Source: Levilactobacillus lindianensis (GTDB lineage: Bacteria; Bacillota; Bacilli; Lactobacillales; Lactobacillaceae). Taken from it: DNA of 63,265 bases. Made by a program: the position numbers and the translations under genes. This document shows positions 34,528 through 43,383 of this stretch, piece by piece (position 1 is the stretch's first letter; each line of letters opens with the position of its first letter). The stretch is taken from contig NZ_RHOD01000016.1 of assembly GCF_003946095.1 (NCBI RefSeq), positions 1-63,265 of the forward strand, read 5' to 3'. The notes beneath the pieces were generated by a model. That model did no database searches, was not told where the DNA came from, and saw only the letters and a program-made list of their open reading frames with translations.

Positions 34528-35184
34528 GTTGATTCCTCCTAAATATAGGTCAGATTATCTGTCGTCATAGCCAAGTTTAACCACTGAAAAAATGCTGAAT
34601 GGCTAAATGGTCTCAAAAACTATGTATAGCACCCAATCGCGTGCTCAAAATGATTATATCACAAGGGTTTACCCGTCAACAGGCCCAATCCCACCGCCTT
34701 GCGCCAACTTAACGACGTCTAACTTCACAACCCAAACGCAATCCTGGGCCCCTACTTATACTAACGAAATCCAGCTAGACTTTTTCGCAAGTTTTGAAAA
34801 ATTAACTATTAAAATGGTAATTTATCGGCGGCAAATTCGCGAAAAAGTGGGATGGCGAGTGGTAGTTAGGCAGACACTCGACCACCGTCATCAAAACATC
34901 GGATTGTCTAACAACCAATTGTGGCAACTCCAAAGATCAACATATGTTGCGGCAACGCTCAAACCTAGCCGGAGGAGGCTAGGGATGACGCCGGCCGTGG
35001 TGGTGATGTTAGACCGAGTGATTTTCTCGGCCTTACATCACGGGCGACTTTGAAGACTCGCGTTCTTAGCGAGGCTTCAATTCGAGCGAGAAGCCCAAGG
35101 GGCTGAAGCGGCCCCACAGCAGACGCAATCCCTGGCATCCGCAGGCGGCCAATTTCATCCAACAATTCCCAAGCTATATAAAAA
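34528..35184. other. Intergenic region with family-2 repeat e
   Basis: No gene supported. 34528-34600 is the upstream region of the membrane-protein gene. 34600-34960 is AT-rich with nothing recognised. 34964-35150 is repeat copy e. ORFs that cross it have no ribosome site or family. Confidence 0.5.
34964..35150 (+). repeat. Family-2 structured repeat, copy e
   Basis: Full-length copy. Closing helix GCTAGGGAT/ATCCCTGGC; first arm GATGT/ACATC around TTAGACCGAG..CTCGGCCTTA; second hairpin TTGAAGACTCGCG..AGCGAGGCTTCAA; third hairpin GAGAAGCCC..GGGCTGAAGC. Each arm differs from copies a and b by changes on both strands. Confidence 0.7.
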
Positions 35185-35213
35185 GAGGCACCCGGAACAA
35201 GTCCGAGTGCCTC
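35185..35213 (-). terminator. Terminator of the 122-aa acidic protein gene
   Basis: GAGGCAC with CGGA pairs with TCCG and GTGCCTC; Ts follow on the minus strand. Confidence 0.85.
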
Positions 35214-35230
35214 CAAATTCACTAATAATT

Positions 35231-35599
35231 TTAGTAAGTTTCTTGATCCTCAACTGGCTTAGGCTTAACAATCTTTTCGCCTAAAGCATCCGCCAAGTCC
35301 TTCAATGCGGCTTCACGGGTTGGGATAACGTCCATGTTGAAGATGATAGAGTCGATGTCTCCACCGGCAAAATCAAATTGTTCGAAGTAGACGTATGGGT
35401 CATGTTCGTCGTCATGATTCAAGAAATGATCGGTAACGGCTTCTGAAAGTGCGGTTGCCCAAGACAAGTCTTTCATCTTTGGTAGATCGTGCTTCGTCAC
35501 ATACCCCGGTTCCAACAACAATTTAGCTGCCTTGTCCACGTCTTCCGTTGGAATTTGAACAGCTTCTTTTTCTGTGTCTTCCTTTGGTGTATCTGCCAT
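35231..35599 (-). CDS. Acidic protein of unknown function
   Basis: 122 aa, strongly acidic, no signal peptide or membrane segment. It starts MADTPKEDTEKEA; the centre has ATALSEAVTDHFLNHDDEHDPYVYFEQFDFAGGDIDSIIFNMD; the end is KPKPVEDQETY. I chose the ATG at 35599 with AAAGGAG upstream, 25 codons inside the longest frame. No family recognised. It is monocistronic with its own terminator. Confidence 0.7.
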   Translation of the reverse strand: MADTPKEDTEKEAVQIPTEDVDKAAKLLLEPGYVTKHDLPKMKDLSWATALSEAVTDHFLNHDDEHDPYVYFEQFDFAGGDIDSIIFNMDVIPTREAALKDLADALGEKIVKPKPVEDQETY

Positions 35600-35814
35600 A
35601 ATCAAAATCTCCTTTGATGTTACTAATTTCAGTCTAATCCTTTTTCCCGGAAACGTTAAGTATGTCATTGGCAAACGATAATCGAGTGTTCTTACGCTGT
35701 TCGGTTGCCAGGCAAGTGAAAAACAGGTACAATTTTGGTCAACTCATCTACTATAAAAAGGCACGGAGACGCGCTATAATAAAGGGATAGAAATAACGAA
35801 ATGAGGAATGATGT

Positions 35815-37185
35815 GTGGATAGCGGTCAGATAGTTGTGAACTTAATTATTATTTTAATTACTTTTCTCTTTGCAGCTTTCTTTGTTGCCTGCGAGTTTGC
35901 CTTAGTTCAGACGCGGCCTAGTGCCCTCGAAGAAAAAATCGAGGCACAAGACAAACCGTCGACGAAGCTTAATCGGGCTTTGAAAATGGTCACCAATTTA
36001 AATGAATATTTATCAACAACTCAGGTTGGGGTTTCCCTAGCCGGAATCATCTTAGGGTGGATCGGGGAAACGTTCTTCGTGGACATTCTCCTGGCGGGGA
36101 TTGCCCCGGCCCACATTAACAATGCCACCGCTCACACGATCAGTGTGATTATCGGGGTGCTCCTGTTAACTTACCTAGAAGTGGTCTTTACCGAAATTGT
36201 GCCAAAGAACATTTCCATCGATATGCCAATGCGGGTTCTGATGCTAGTCGTCACGCCCTTACACTACTGTCACGTGATCTTCTACCCCTTCGTTTGGTTG
36301 TTGAACTCCAGCGCGTCTGGGGTCGTCAAGCTGATGGGCTTGAAGGTTGCCAATGAAAGTGACGAAGTCTTCTCTCAAGCTGAAATTCTGAACCTCTCAC
36401 GGAGTGCCGTGGAAGGTGGGGAACTCGAAAAGAACGACCTGGTTTACATGCAACGGGCCTTCGAACTCAACGATAAAGTTGCTAAAGATATCATGATTGA
36501 CCGGACGCAATTAATCGTGATCGACATTACGTCAACGGTTAAGAGTGCCCTCAACGTTTATCTGCAAGAACGCTTTAGCCGTTTACCCGTCGTTGCGGAC
36601 GGTGACAAGGACAAGATCCTGGGTTACGTCTACAACTACGACCTGATTCGCCAACAACAGGTGGATCCCAAGGTCAGAGTCGACAAGCTGATTCGAGACA
36701 TTTCCACGACGCCAGAAACGACGCCAATTACGGAAGTTCTTCAACAGATGATTAAGAAACGGACGCCAATCGTGGTCGTGGTTGATGAGTACGGGGGGAC
36801 CTCCGGAATCATCACTGATAAGGATATCTACGAAGAGTTATTCGGAACGGTTCGTGATGAGATCGACGATGCCAACGACCAGTACATCTTCAAACAACCA
36901 AATGGAACCTTCCAGGTTAATGGGAAGATGACCACTTACGACTTTGAACGGTACTTTAACACCGACATCAAGGGCTTCGAGACGACGGAAATCGTCACGA
37001 TGGCCGGTTACATCATCGACAATTATCCCGACGTTAAGGTTAACGACGTCGTTCATCTCCAAAACTTCGATCTGAAGGTCTTGGACTACGAGAACTCCTT
37101 CATTAACTGGTTTGAGGTCACGGTTAAACCGCAACTTCCAACCGTCAATCCGGATGACGCGGACGATGACGATTCAGACAACTAA
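35815..37185 (+). CDS. CNNM/HlyC-CorC family protein (DUF21, CBS pair, CorC_HlyC)
   Basis: 456 aa, GTG start with GAGG 8 nt upstream. Residues 1-200 are the DUF21 membrane domain: four helices with FVACEFALVQTRPSALEEK and TEIVPKNISIDMP. Residues about 215-340 are two CBS modules (MIDRTQLIVIDITSTVKSAL, RFSRLPVV, TPIVVVVDEYGGTSGIITDKDIYEELFG). Residues 360-440 are the CorC_HlyC domain. The C-terminus is acidic (PDDADDDDSDN). CNNM proteins are linked to Mg2+ export or homeostasis; the older haemolysin name is misleading. Confidence 0.92.
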   Translation: MDSGQIVVNLIIILITFLFAAFFVACEFALVQTRPSALEEKIEAQDKPSTKLNRALKMVTNLNEYLSTTQVGVSLAGIILGWIGETFFVDILLAGIAPAHINNATAHTISVIIGVLLLTYLEVVFTEIVPKNISIDMPMRVLMLVVTPLHYCHVIFYPFVWLLNSSASGVVKLMGLKVANESDEVFSQAEILNLSRSAVEGGELEKNDLVYMQRAFELNDKVAKDIMIDRTQLIVIDITSTVKSALNVYLQERFSRLPVVADGDKDKILGYVYNYDLIRQQQVDPKVRVDKLIRDISTTPETTPITEVLQQMIKKRTPIVVVVDEYGGTSGIITDKDIYEELFGTVRDEIDDANDQYIFKQPNGTFQVNGKMTTYDFERYFNTDIKGFETTEIVTMAGYIIDNYPDVKVNDVVHLQNFDLKVLDYENSFINWFEVTVKPQLPTVNPDDADDDDSDN

Positions 37186-37196
37186 AGAACTAGTGT

Positions 37197-37232
37197 AAAA
37201 CAGCCGTTGGGGCCATCCCCAGCGGCTGTTTT
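37197..37232 (+). terminator. Terminator of the CNNM gene
   Basis: AAAACAGCCG and CGGCTGTTTT, extended by TGGGG/CCCCA around a CCAT loop. Confidence 0.88.
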
Positions 37233-37345
37233 CGTGTGCATTAGGCGCCTCTGTAACGGATGTGATGCCTGAATTTACCATTGACGGTTCCCCACGCCAC
37301 GACCATAATTGAACGCGTATGTTCATTTAGAAAGGAAGCCGCGTC

Positions 37346-38263
37346 GTGGCTATCACACAATTAACCAATCAAATTATGCTCATGTTTCTCCTGATGGCTG
37401 TGGGACTGTTAATCAATAAGCTCGGCTTTATGCATCCCCAAACTGCCAGCGACCTCACTAACATCTTGCTCTACGTGGTGTCACCTTGCTTGATTATCAA
37501 GGCCTTCGAACAACACTTTTCGGCAATTCGACTGCGGAGTCTCGGACTCGTCATGCTGGGGATCATCCTCACGTATCTGGCGATGGTGCTCATCACCCAG
37601 GTCGCCTTTCGGTCAGTCAAAGACCGCAATCTCCAGCGTATCATGCGCTTCGGCGCCGTCTATTCCAACGCCGGCTTTATGGGAATTCCCTTAGCTAGTG
37701 CCCTTTTCGGTAACAACGGGGTCTTCTTCGCGGTGGCGTCATTGGCTGGTTTCAACCTTTTCTGTTGGACGCACGGTATCGCCCTCTTCCGGTCCCACAC
37801 TGGTGATCGAGACTGGCGTGCGATCCTCTTGAACCCGAACATCGTCGCCATTGTCTTGGGATTGCTGCTCTTCGTCAGTCCATTTCACTTGCCTAGCCTG
37901 TTGAATCAAACCGTCACGGCGGTCAGTTCAATTAACACCCCGCTCTCCATGATCGTCATCGGCAATAGTTTGGCAGCGGTTCGCTTGAATCGACAGGCCT
38001 TGAACTATCGGTTATTGTGGGCCCTGGCTTGTCGCAACCTGCTATTTCCAATCATCGATATTCTTTTACTACGACTTTTGGGTGTCACGGGAATTCCGTT
38101 CTACACTACGGTGCTCATGGCCGCCTGTCCGGTAGCTGGTAATGTGGTCTTGTTCACCCTTCAGGCTCATGGTGAGACCACACCGGCCGTGACGCTAATG
38201 AGTGTCTCGACAATCTGTAGCCTCGTAACGATTCCATTGGTCTTTGCTCTGGGAAGCTTATAA
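37346..38263 (+). CDS. AEC-family (auxin efflux carrier/malate permease-like) transporter
   Basis: 305 aa, GTG start with AAAGGAAG upstream. About ten hydrophobic segments in two five-helix halves. Typical blocks: LLMAVGLLINKLGFMHPQ, LTNILLYVVSPCLIIKAF, YSNAGFMGIPLASALFG (half 1), and LAALRLNR-like NSLAAVRLNRQ with AACPVAGNVVLFTLQ (half 2). In lactobacilli such proteins are often malate or other organic-acid permeases, but no malolactic gene is nearby. Single gene. Confidence 0.88.
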   Translation: MAITQLTNQIMLMFLLMAVGLLINKLGFMHPQTASDLTNILLYVVSPCLIIKAFEQHFSAIRLRSLGLVMLGIILTYLAMVLITQVAFRSVKDRNLQRIMRFGAVYSNAGFMGIPLASALFGNNGVFFAVASLAGFNLFCWTHGIALFRSHTGDRDWRAILLNPNIVAIVLGLLLFVSPFHLPSLLNQTVTAVSSINTPLSMIVIGNSLAAVRLNRQALNYRLLWALACRNLLFPIIDILLLRLLGVTGIPFYTTVLMAACPVAGNVVLFTLQAHGETTPAVTLMSVSTICSLVTIPLVFALGSL

Positions 38264-38330
38264 CTAAACTAAAAACGACCGTTCGCCAGGATATTCTTCT
38301 TCCTGATGAACGGTCACTTTTAGTTTAGTT
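38262..38330. terminator. Long bidirectional terminator
   Basis: AACTAAACTAAAA plus GACCGTTC pairs with GAACGGTC plus TTTTAGTTTAGTT, between convergent genes. Confidence 0.9.
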
Positions 38331-39272
38331 TTAATTTTCTTGATCCGAAGCCACTTGCCGGCGGTTCGCGAAGAAACCACTCACCATTGGGGCAACCTTC
38401 TTATAACCATAGGCCATTCCCAACAACAAGCAGGAAGCCAAGACCGCTGCGATTGGCAGGGTATGGAACATTTCCGCTGGTAAAACTAGGGCTAGAGGTG
38501 GAAAAGCATAGGCTGCGGGCAACTTGATCCGCAAGAGTTGCAGAAGCAAGAATACCAGTGGCAGACTAATCAGCGTCGTCAGCAACCATGAGGCAATGAA
38601 GACGTGTACGACAACCCCAAACGTTGCGGCCCCACTGAGGGCAATGATCTGTTTGATGGCCACTTTCCCCGCATATTCTGGCTTTTGGAGAACTTCGAAG
38701 AAGACCACAAAGACCGGTGGAATTCCGGCCATCTGTGGATGACCAGAGGCCCACACAAGCGCAATCCAAATCACGGCAGCAACGGAGAATAGCGCCATGT
38801 GCTTGAATTGAATCGGTTCAGGCGTTGGCTGGCCCTTCTGTAGGCCCGCAAGCAACACCCCAGCCATTAGAATCAAGGTGAAGGCAAAGATGGCCACGAT
38901 AAAGGACATGTGCGTGGCATTCACGATAATTGGTAACAGGCCAGTCGCAAATGACGGTGCCAGTACTGACCGTAATCCCTTTAAAAGAATTAAGACGAAC
39001 AGTAGGGTTAACAGAACCTTTTCGGGATAGTTAACCGGCAGCTGATTCACAAAGAACCCGATCACAGCGGTGCCTGATGGGGCCAAGAATATCTTCAAGG
39101 GTTGACTAACCCAATCGCTCTTGTGGTAAATCCACGTTCCGGTGGTCAGTGCGGCAATCTCGGGGAGAATAATTTCGTAGTCATTTAACCAGGTTGCTAC
39201 GCCAACCATTGCCAACACGAAAACAAATCCTATTAGATAATCTCGACCTTCACGTTTACTCAAATGCATCAC
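38331..39272 (-). CDS. Multi-pass membrane protein, duplicated halves, function unknown
   Basis: 313 aa with about 10 hydrophobic segments. The two halves look related: LKIFLAPSGTAVIGFFVNQLP in the first, IKQIIALSGAATFGVVVHVF in the second, each followed by a hydrophobic pair. The motif PPVFVVFFEVLQKPEYAGK and PPLALVLPAEM vaguely recall HPP-type integral proteins, but I am not confident. Start GTG (39272) or ATG three bases on; AGGAGG upstream. No neighbours share its operon. Confidence 0.65.
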   Translation of the reverse strand: MMHLSKREGRDYLIGFVFVLAMVGVATWLNDYEIILPEIAALTTGTWIYHKSDWVSQPLKIFLAPSGTAVIGFFVNQLPVNYPEKVLLTLLFVLILLKGLRSVLAPSFATGLLPIIVNATHMSFIVAIFAFTLILMAGVLLAGLQKGQPTPEPIQFKHMALFSVAAVIWIALVWASGHPQMAGIPPVFVVFFEVLQKPEYAGKVAIKQIIALSGAATFGVVVHVFIASWLLTTLISLPLVFLLLQLLRIKLPAAYAFPPLALVLPAEMFHTLPIAAVLASCLLLGMAYGYKKVAPMVSGFFANRRQVASDQEN

Positions 39273-39422
39273 GTTCTTTGATCCTCCTAACTGTCATTCA
39301 ATGGTATACAATTCGTTCATTAACAAAGTATTTTCGATTATAGCACAATCGTTCTTGAGATTCAGGTCAGATCACCCTTTCTGTGGAACGATCGTCGCTC
39401 TAGAGTTTTCTGAAAACAGCAA

Positions 39423-39452
39423 AGGGACCCCAGTTAATCCACCGAGGTCCCT
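39423..39452 (-). terminator. Terminator of the second DHA2 pump
   Basis: AGGGACC (39423-39429) pairs with GGTCCCT (39446-39452), with only three Ts after it on the minus strand. Confidence 0.6.
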
Positions 39453-39468
39453 CTATATTAAATTTAAA

Positions 39469-40893
39469 TTACTGGACTTGTTTAGGCAAACGGAGGGCTA
39501 AGAGAAAGCCGACCAACGCCAACACAAAGGTAAAGTAGAAGCCATAGTGTGCCCCGTTAACGAAGGCTGCGGCGTGACTTCCGGCACCGTAGGCAACTTG
39601 CCCGATACCCAGCAGGCTCGTGGCGATCGCCGTCGAAATGGCCCCAACAATCTGTTGGAGCGTGTTCATAATCGCACTGCCATCGGCCGCAATCGGCCCC
39701 GTCAAGGCGTTGAGTCCATGTGTCTGCGATGGTGACATCGCTAGTGGTGCCCCAATCATCAAGATGACGTGAGCCAAGATGATGTACCAGATAGCACTGC
39801 TAGTCGTCGTGAAGGCCAACAAGAGAGCCCCTACCATCGAGATGATAAAGCCCAGACGTGCGGGCACTCGTGCCCCAATTCGATCATATAACCGACCGGA
39901 AACGGCGGAAACGATAGCATTCATGACCCCACCAGGAAACATGATGATCCCCGTCAGCGCGACGGGAACCAATGCCCCCTTTTGAATGTACATGGGCAAC
40001 AAATACATCGCGGAGAGAATGATCCCGAAGTTAATCATGACTAAACTAGCCCCAATCCGGAAACCAGGAATGGCGAAGGCACGTAAGTTTAGAATTGGCT
40101 TTTCCATATTTAACTGTCGGTGCGTATACCAAGCTAAAACAATGATCCCGAGAACCAGGCTAGCAATCACGGGTAGCGAGCCCCAACCATGATCACTGGC
40201 CAGACTGACACCCATGACCAAACTGCCAAATCCAATCGTCGATAACACAATCGAAAGGAAATCAACCTTAGGCCGGGTGACTGGCGCAATGTTCTTCAGT
40301 GATAACAAGGCAAAGACCAAAGCAATTACCAAAAACGGCACAAACAACCAGAAGATCCACCGCCAAGAGGCGATCCCCAGGACCAGACCAGCCAGTGTCG
40401 GTCCCACAGCAGGGGCGAACATAATGACCAGACCAACCATTCCCATGGCAGCCCCTAACTTATAAGGCGGAAAGATCTGCATGGCTACTGTAAACATTAG
40501 TGGCAGAATCAGTCCGGTGGCAATCCCTTGGATCATCCGACCGAAGAGTAACACACCAAATCCCGGGGCCGAGGCCGAGATGACGGCCCCAACCGCAAAG
40601 TCCACTAATGCAAACAGGATAACCTGCCGTGTCGTAAACCATTTCGTGATAATACTGGATAATGGCAAAACCACACCAACCATTAACATATAACCGGTAA
40701 CCAACCATTGTACCGTTGCAGTAGTCACATTTAGTTGCGCCATCAACTGAGGTAACGCGATATTCAAGGATGTTTCTGAAAACATCCCGACAAAGCCCCC
40801 GATGAGCATCCCCATCATGGCAAGCATTGGGTGCGCCACGGGTACTCGGGCCTGTTTGGCCACGTTAGTTTGGCTACTTTGTACTGAATCCAT
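39469..40893 (-). CDS. DHA2-family (EmrB-type) MFS drug antiporter
   Basis: 474 aa, about 14 transmembrane segments. Same signatures as the pump at 6917: ETSLNIALPQLM in helix 1, VQWLVTGYMLMVGVV in helix 2, motif A-like KWFTTRQVILF, and APAVGPTLAGLVLG (motif C). I use the ATG (MDSVQSS) at 40893; a GTG four codons upstream is possible but has poorer spacing. It stands downstream of the ABC-F gene on the same strand, separated by a terminator. Substrate unknown. Confidence 0.88.
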   Translation of the reverse strand: MDSVQSSQTNVAKQARVPVAHPMLAMMGMLIGGFVGMFSETSLNIALPQLMAQLNVTTATVQWLVTGYMLMVGVVLPLSSIITKWFTTRQVILFALVDFAVGAVISASAPGFGVLLFGRMIQGIATGLILPLMFTVAMQIFPPYKLGAAMGMVGLVIMFAPAVGPTLAGLVLGIASWRWIFWLFVPFLVIALVFALLSLKNIAPVTRPKVDFLSIVLSTIGFGSLVMGVSLASDHGWGSLPVIASLVLGIIVLAWYTHRQLNMEKPILNLRAFAIPGFRIGASLVMINFGIILSAMYLLPMYIQKGALVPVALTGIIMFPGGVMNAIVSAVSGRLYDRIGARVPARLGFIISMVGALLLAFTTTSSAIWYIILAHVILMIGAPLAMSPSQTHGLNALTGPIAADGSAIMNTLQQIVGAISTAIATSLLGIGQVAYGAGSHAAAFVNGAHYGFYFTFVLALVGFLLALRLPKQVQ

Positions 40894-40949
40894 TTGTTTT
40901 CTCACTCTCTTTCATAGAATCACACAATGGATTACTTTAGCAGAAAAAA

Positions 40950-40985
40950 AGAGACTTCGTAAGCGATCCCGCTCAAAAAGTCTCT
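40950..40985 (-). terminator. Terminator of the ABC-F gene
   Basis: AGAGACTT (40950-40957) pairs with AAGTCTCT (40978-40985), with an inner AGCG/CGCT and seven Ts on the minus strand. Confidence 0.85.
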
Positions 40986-41027
40986 AAAATCCTGATTTTA
41001 TCTTGATTTCGTCATTCGAAGTTGTCA

Positions 41028-42542
41028 CTAGTCCCGTTGAGCTGCCGCAATCTGGTCGCGCAGCTCCCGTAACCGTTTCGTATCTAGCTCCGGTGCCATC
41101 ATCAACTGATCATATTCAAACTGCAGTCGCGGTAAATCCGAAGCCGGAACACCTTGAGCACTGTGCGCCGGATCACGTAATTCTTGGTTCTGTAGAACCA
41201 CCGTGCGCGTAGCCACCCGCTGGCGAAAGGCCTGATCGTGCGCCACGAAGAGAACGGTACCCGGGTATCCCACCAGAAAGTCTTCCAGAGCCTGTAACGC
41301 CGGTAAATCTAGATAGTTCGTGGGTTCGTCTAGGACCAAGAGATTGCTGGCACTTACCAGAATTCCCAGGAGCTGTAACTTCACCCGCTCACCCCCACTG
41401 AGATCGCCGATCGGCCGGTCATAGAACGTCGCGGTCAGGCCAAAGGCCCCCATGATCTGCCGGGTACGGTTATGATCGAGCGTCGTGGCGCGACTAAGAA
41501 AGCTCCAGACCGTTTGATCGGCGGGCAATGCCGTCATATCCTGATGAAAATACCCCACCCGGGCACTGGGCGCTAGCCGGGTGTGATCGGCGTGATTCAG
41601 CACCGCGGTAATCAGTGTCGTCTTCCCACTGCCATTTGGGCCACTCAGAGCGACCCGTTCGCCGGGCTTAATCCGCAACCGAACGTGGTTGGCTAAATCA
41701 TGCTTGCCATGGGTCAGATGCAGGTCATCCACGGTAATCAGGTACTTCCCCGTCACTGGTGGCAAGTCGGTCGCTAGTAATTTAACCGGGGCGGCCTCAT
41801 GGGGCTTGACCGTCGTCGTTTGACGATCGGCCCGGTCCTGTAAGGATCGGGCACCACGCTCCATCTTACCGGCATTCTGTTCTCGAATTGAACGCGTGTT
41901 ACTCCGTTCGGCCGGTGTCAATCGGCGACCACCCTTACGGACCCGAGCGGCCTTCTCGTGGCGCGCTTGGACCGCCTGTTGGAGCTCACGGCGTTCTCGT
42001 TGTTCCCGATGATACTGCGACAGGGTGTTATCCCGTGCCTGTTGCCGGGCGCTCATGAAGTGGGTGTAATCCCCGTTATATTGCGTGTATTGTTGATTTT
42101 CGAGTGACCAAATCTGCGTCGCCACCCCCGTTAACAGATCCCGGTCATGGGAAATCACAATCAGAAGGCCCGGATAGTGTAAGAGCTGTTGTTGTAGCCA
42201 GTCCTGATGACGGTCATCCAAGTTGGCTGAAGGTTCATCCAAAATCAGAATGGCTGGATGCTGACTCAGGGCGCGGCGAACGCGATCCAACATACTTTGT
42301 CCACCAGATCGACCGACGACCGGCGCAATCTGGGGCACCAACTGAACACTCTCGCTCACGGCGCAAGTCCCCTCAAAGTCAGTATCAACGCCCGTGATGA
42401 TGCGGGCCAATGTGGTTTTCCCACCCCCATTAGCCCCGATAATGCCGACGCGATCGCCAGTTTGTGCCGTTAAGCGTTCTGCTGTAAAAAGTGTTTCACC
42501 AGCAACTATTTTCGTTAAATTTGTTAAGGTTATTTGTGTCAA
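41028..42542 (-). CDS. ABC-F family ribosome-protection-type ATPase
   Basis: 504 aa with two ABC domains and no membrane segment. Domain 1: Walker A GANGGGKTT, Walker B ILILDEPSANLD. A basic interdomain linker (about residues 180-280, QARDNTLSQYHREQRERRELQQAVQARHEK region, KGGRRLTPAERS). Domain 2: Walker A GPNGSGKTT, signature LSGGERVKLQLLGIL, Walker B LLVLDEPTNYLD. The start is the TTG at 42542 with AAAGGGGG upstream; the longer frame would run through the leader. Family members displace antibiotics from the ribosome or act as translation factors. The attenuator-like leader favours antibiotic response. Confidence 0.88.
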   Translation of the reverse strand: MTQITLTNLTKIVAGETLFTAERLTAQTGDRVGIIGANGGGKTTLARIITGVDTDFEGTCAVSESVQLVPQIAPVVGRSGGQSMLDRVRRALSQHPAILILDEPSANLDDRHQDWLQQQLLHYPGLLIVISHDRDLLTGVATQIWSLENQQYTQYNGDYTHFMSARQQARDNTLSQYHREQRERRELQQAVQARHEKAARVRKGGRRLTPAERSNTRSIREQNAGKMERGARSLQDRADRQTTTVKPHEAAPVKLLATDLPPVTGKYLITVDDLHLTHGKHDLANHVRLRIKPGERVALSGPNGSGKTTLITAVLNHADHTRLAPSARVGYFHQDMTALPADQTVWSFLSRATTLDHNRTRQIMGAFGLTATFYDRPIGDLSGGERVKLQLLGILVSASNLLVLDEPTNYLDLPALQALEDFLVGYPGTVLFVAHDQAFRQRVATRTVVLQNQELRDPAHSAQGVPASDLPRLQFEYDQLMMAPELDTKRLRELRDQIAAAQRD

Positions 42543-42768
42543 AAGATCGTCCCCCTTTTGAAAGCAGGGATTGATGGCACCGCACAAAAAAAGTGGTCGT
42601 ATTTCCCCATTGGAAACGGCGCCCACCGGTTGCTCTGGCAACTCAGTCGGCGTAACCATCAATCCCAAATGCAGGCCCACTCCACCCCTAGACTCGTGGG
42701 ATGGCGCTGACAAACAGTTGAGAATTGATTAGTTACGCATCGGCTGAATACCTCGTTCTTTCTTAAAG
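42543..42768 (-). promoter_or_regulatory. ABC-F leader with attenuator-like hairpin
   Basis: About 226 nt on the minus strand between predicted start and TTG codon. GGGATTGATGG (about 42653) is perfectly complementary to CCATCAATCCC just before the ribosome site (42567-42577). Between them lies an accompanying T-run (ACCACTTTTTTT). A three-codon ORF lies near the 5' end (42729-42740). The layout suits ribosome-mediated attenuation, known for several ABC-F genes. Confidence 0.55.
42729..42740 (-). CDS. Three-codon upstream ORF (M-R-N-stop)
   Basis: ATG CGT AAC TAA on the minus strand, with GAGG 10 nt before the ATG (42751-42754), about 30 nt after the predicted transcription start. Minimal uORFs are known as drug sensors in front of ABC-F and erm genes. 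Translation is an inference. Confidence 0.4.
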   Translation of the reverse strand: MRN

Positions 42769-42775
42769 TAGCCCT

Positions 42776-42804
42776 AGAATAGCATATCGATAGGCTTTTG
42801 ACAA
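42776..42804 (-). promoter_or_regulatory. Promoter of the ABC-F gene
   Basis: On the minus strand TTGTCA (42799-42804) and TATTCT (42776-42781) are 17 bp apart. Confidence 0.6.
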
Positions 42805-42909
42805 GTCATCCCCCAAACGAAGGAAATTAGCGGACTACTTCTAAGAGCATTTCGCCCCCAATCCGAGTACACTAAGAGTAATTGCAAATTCGAAGCGGAG
42901 GGAAATTTT

Positions 42910-43383
42910 ATGCAGCCATTACGTGTTTTATACATTTCAATTGAGGGTAACACCCAGAACTTTGTTGAAAATCTTACGGCCTTCGCCGCCAAACAACACG
43001 AAAGTGATTCAGAATTACCAACTATTGAGCCCACGGAAATCAGTGAAGCCAGTGACTTTGTCGACGAAAATCAGCCCTATTTCTGTTTTGTCCCCACTTA
43101 TCTTGATGGTGGGAATGGCATCGACAATGGCGTCAAAGAACTCATGACTAATGTTCTCGGCGAGTACATTGCTTACAACCACAACGCGGATCACTTGATT
43201 GGTGTCGTCGGTAGTGGCAACCGGAACTTTAACGAGCAATATTGTTTGACCGCTAAACGCTACGCCCAGAAGTTCAATGCGCCCTTCATTGCCAACTATG
43301 AACTTCGTGGGGTACCTCGTGACGAACAACGCGTCTATGACGCTTTGGTAACTCGCATGAAGGCCGTGATGGCTAATGACTAA
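42910..43383 (+). CDS. nrdI: NrdI-like flavodoxin
   Basis: 157 aa. Flavin-binding P-loop-like start VLYISIEGNTQNFVENL (residues 6-22), then CFVPTYLDGGNGIDNGVKEL and VVGSGNRNFNEQYCLTAKRYA, the signature blocks of NrdI. NrdI supplies oxidant for the manganese cofactor of class Ib ribonucleotide reductase. No nrdE, nrdF or nrdH lies nearby. ATG with GGAGGG upstream. It overlaps the nitroreductase gene by 8 nt, so both are translated from one message. Confidence 0.88.
   Translation: MQPLRVLYISIEGNTQNFVENLTAFAAKQHESDSELPTIEPTEISEASDFVDENQPYFCFVPTYLDGGNGIDNGVKELMTNVLGEYIAYNHNADHLIGVVGSGNRNFNEQYCLTAKRYAQKFNAPFIANYELRGVPRDEQRVYDALVTRMKAVMAND

Noticed and set aside
34607-35222. ORFs of 148 aa (+) and 85 aa (-) over repeat e
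   Set aside because: They follow the repeat and have no ribosome site; the same frames are not kept in the other copies.
42543-42713. 57-codon N-terminal extension of the ABC-F protein
   Set aside because: It would place the regulatory hairpin and ribosome site inside the coding region and adds residues unlike any ABC-F protein.
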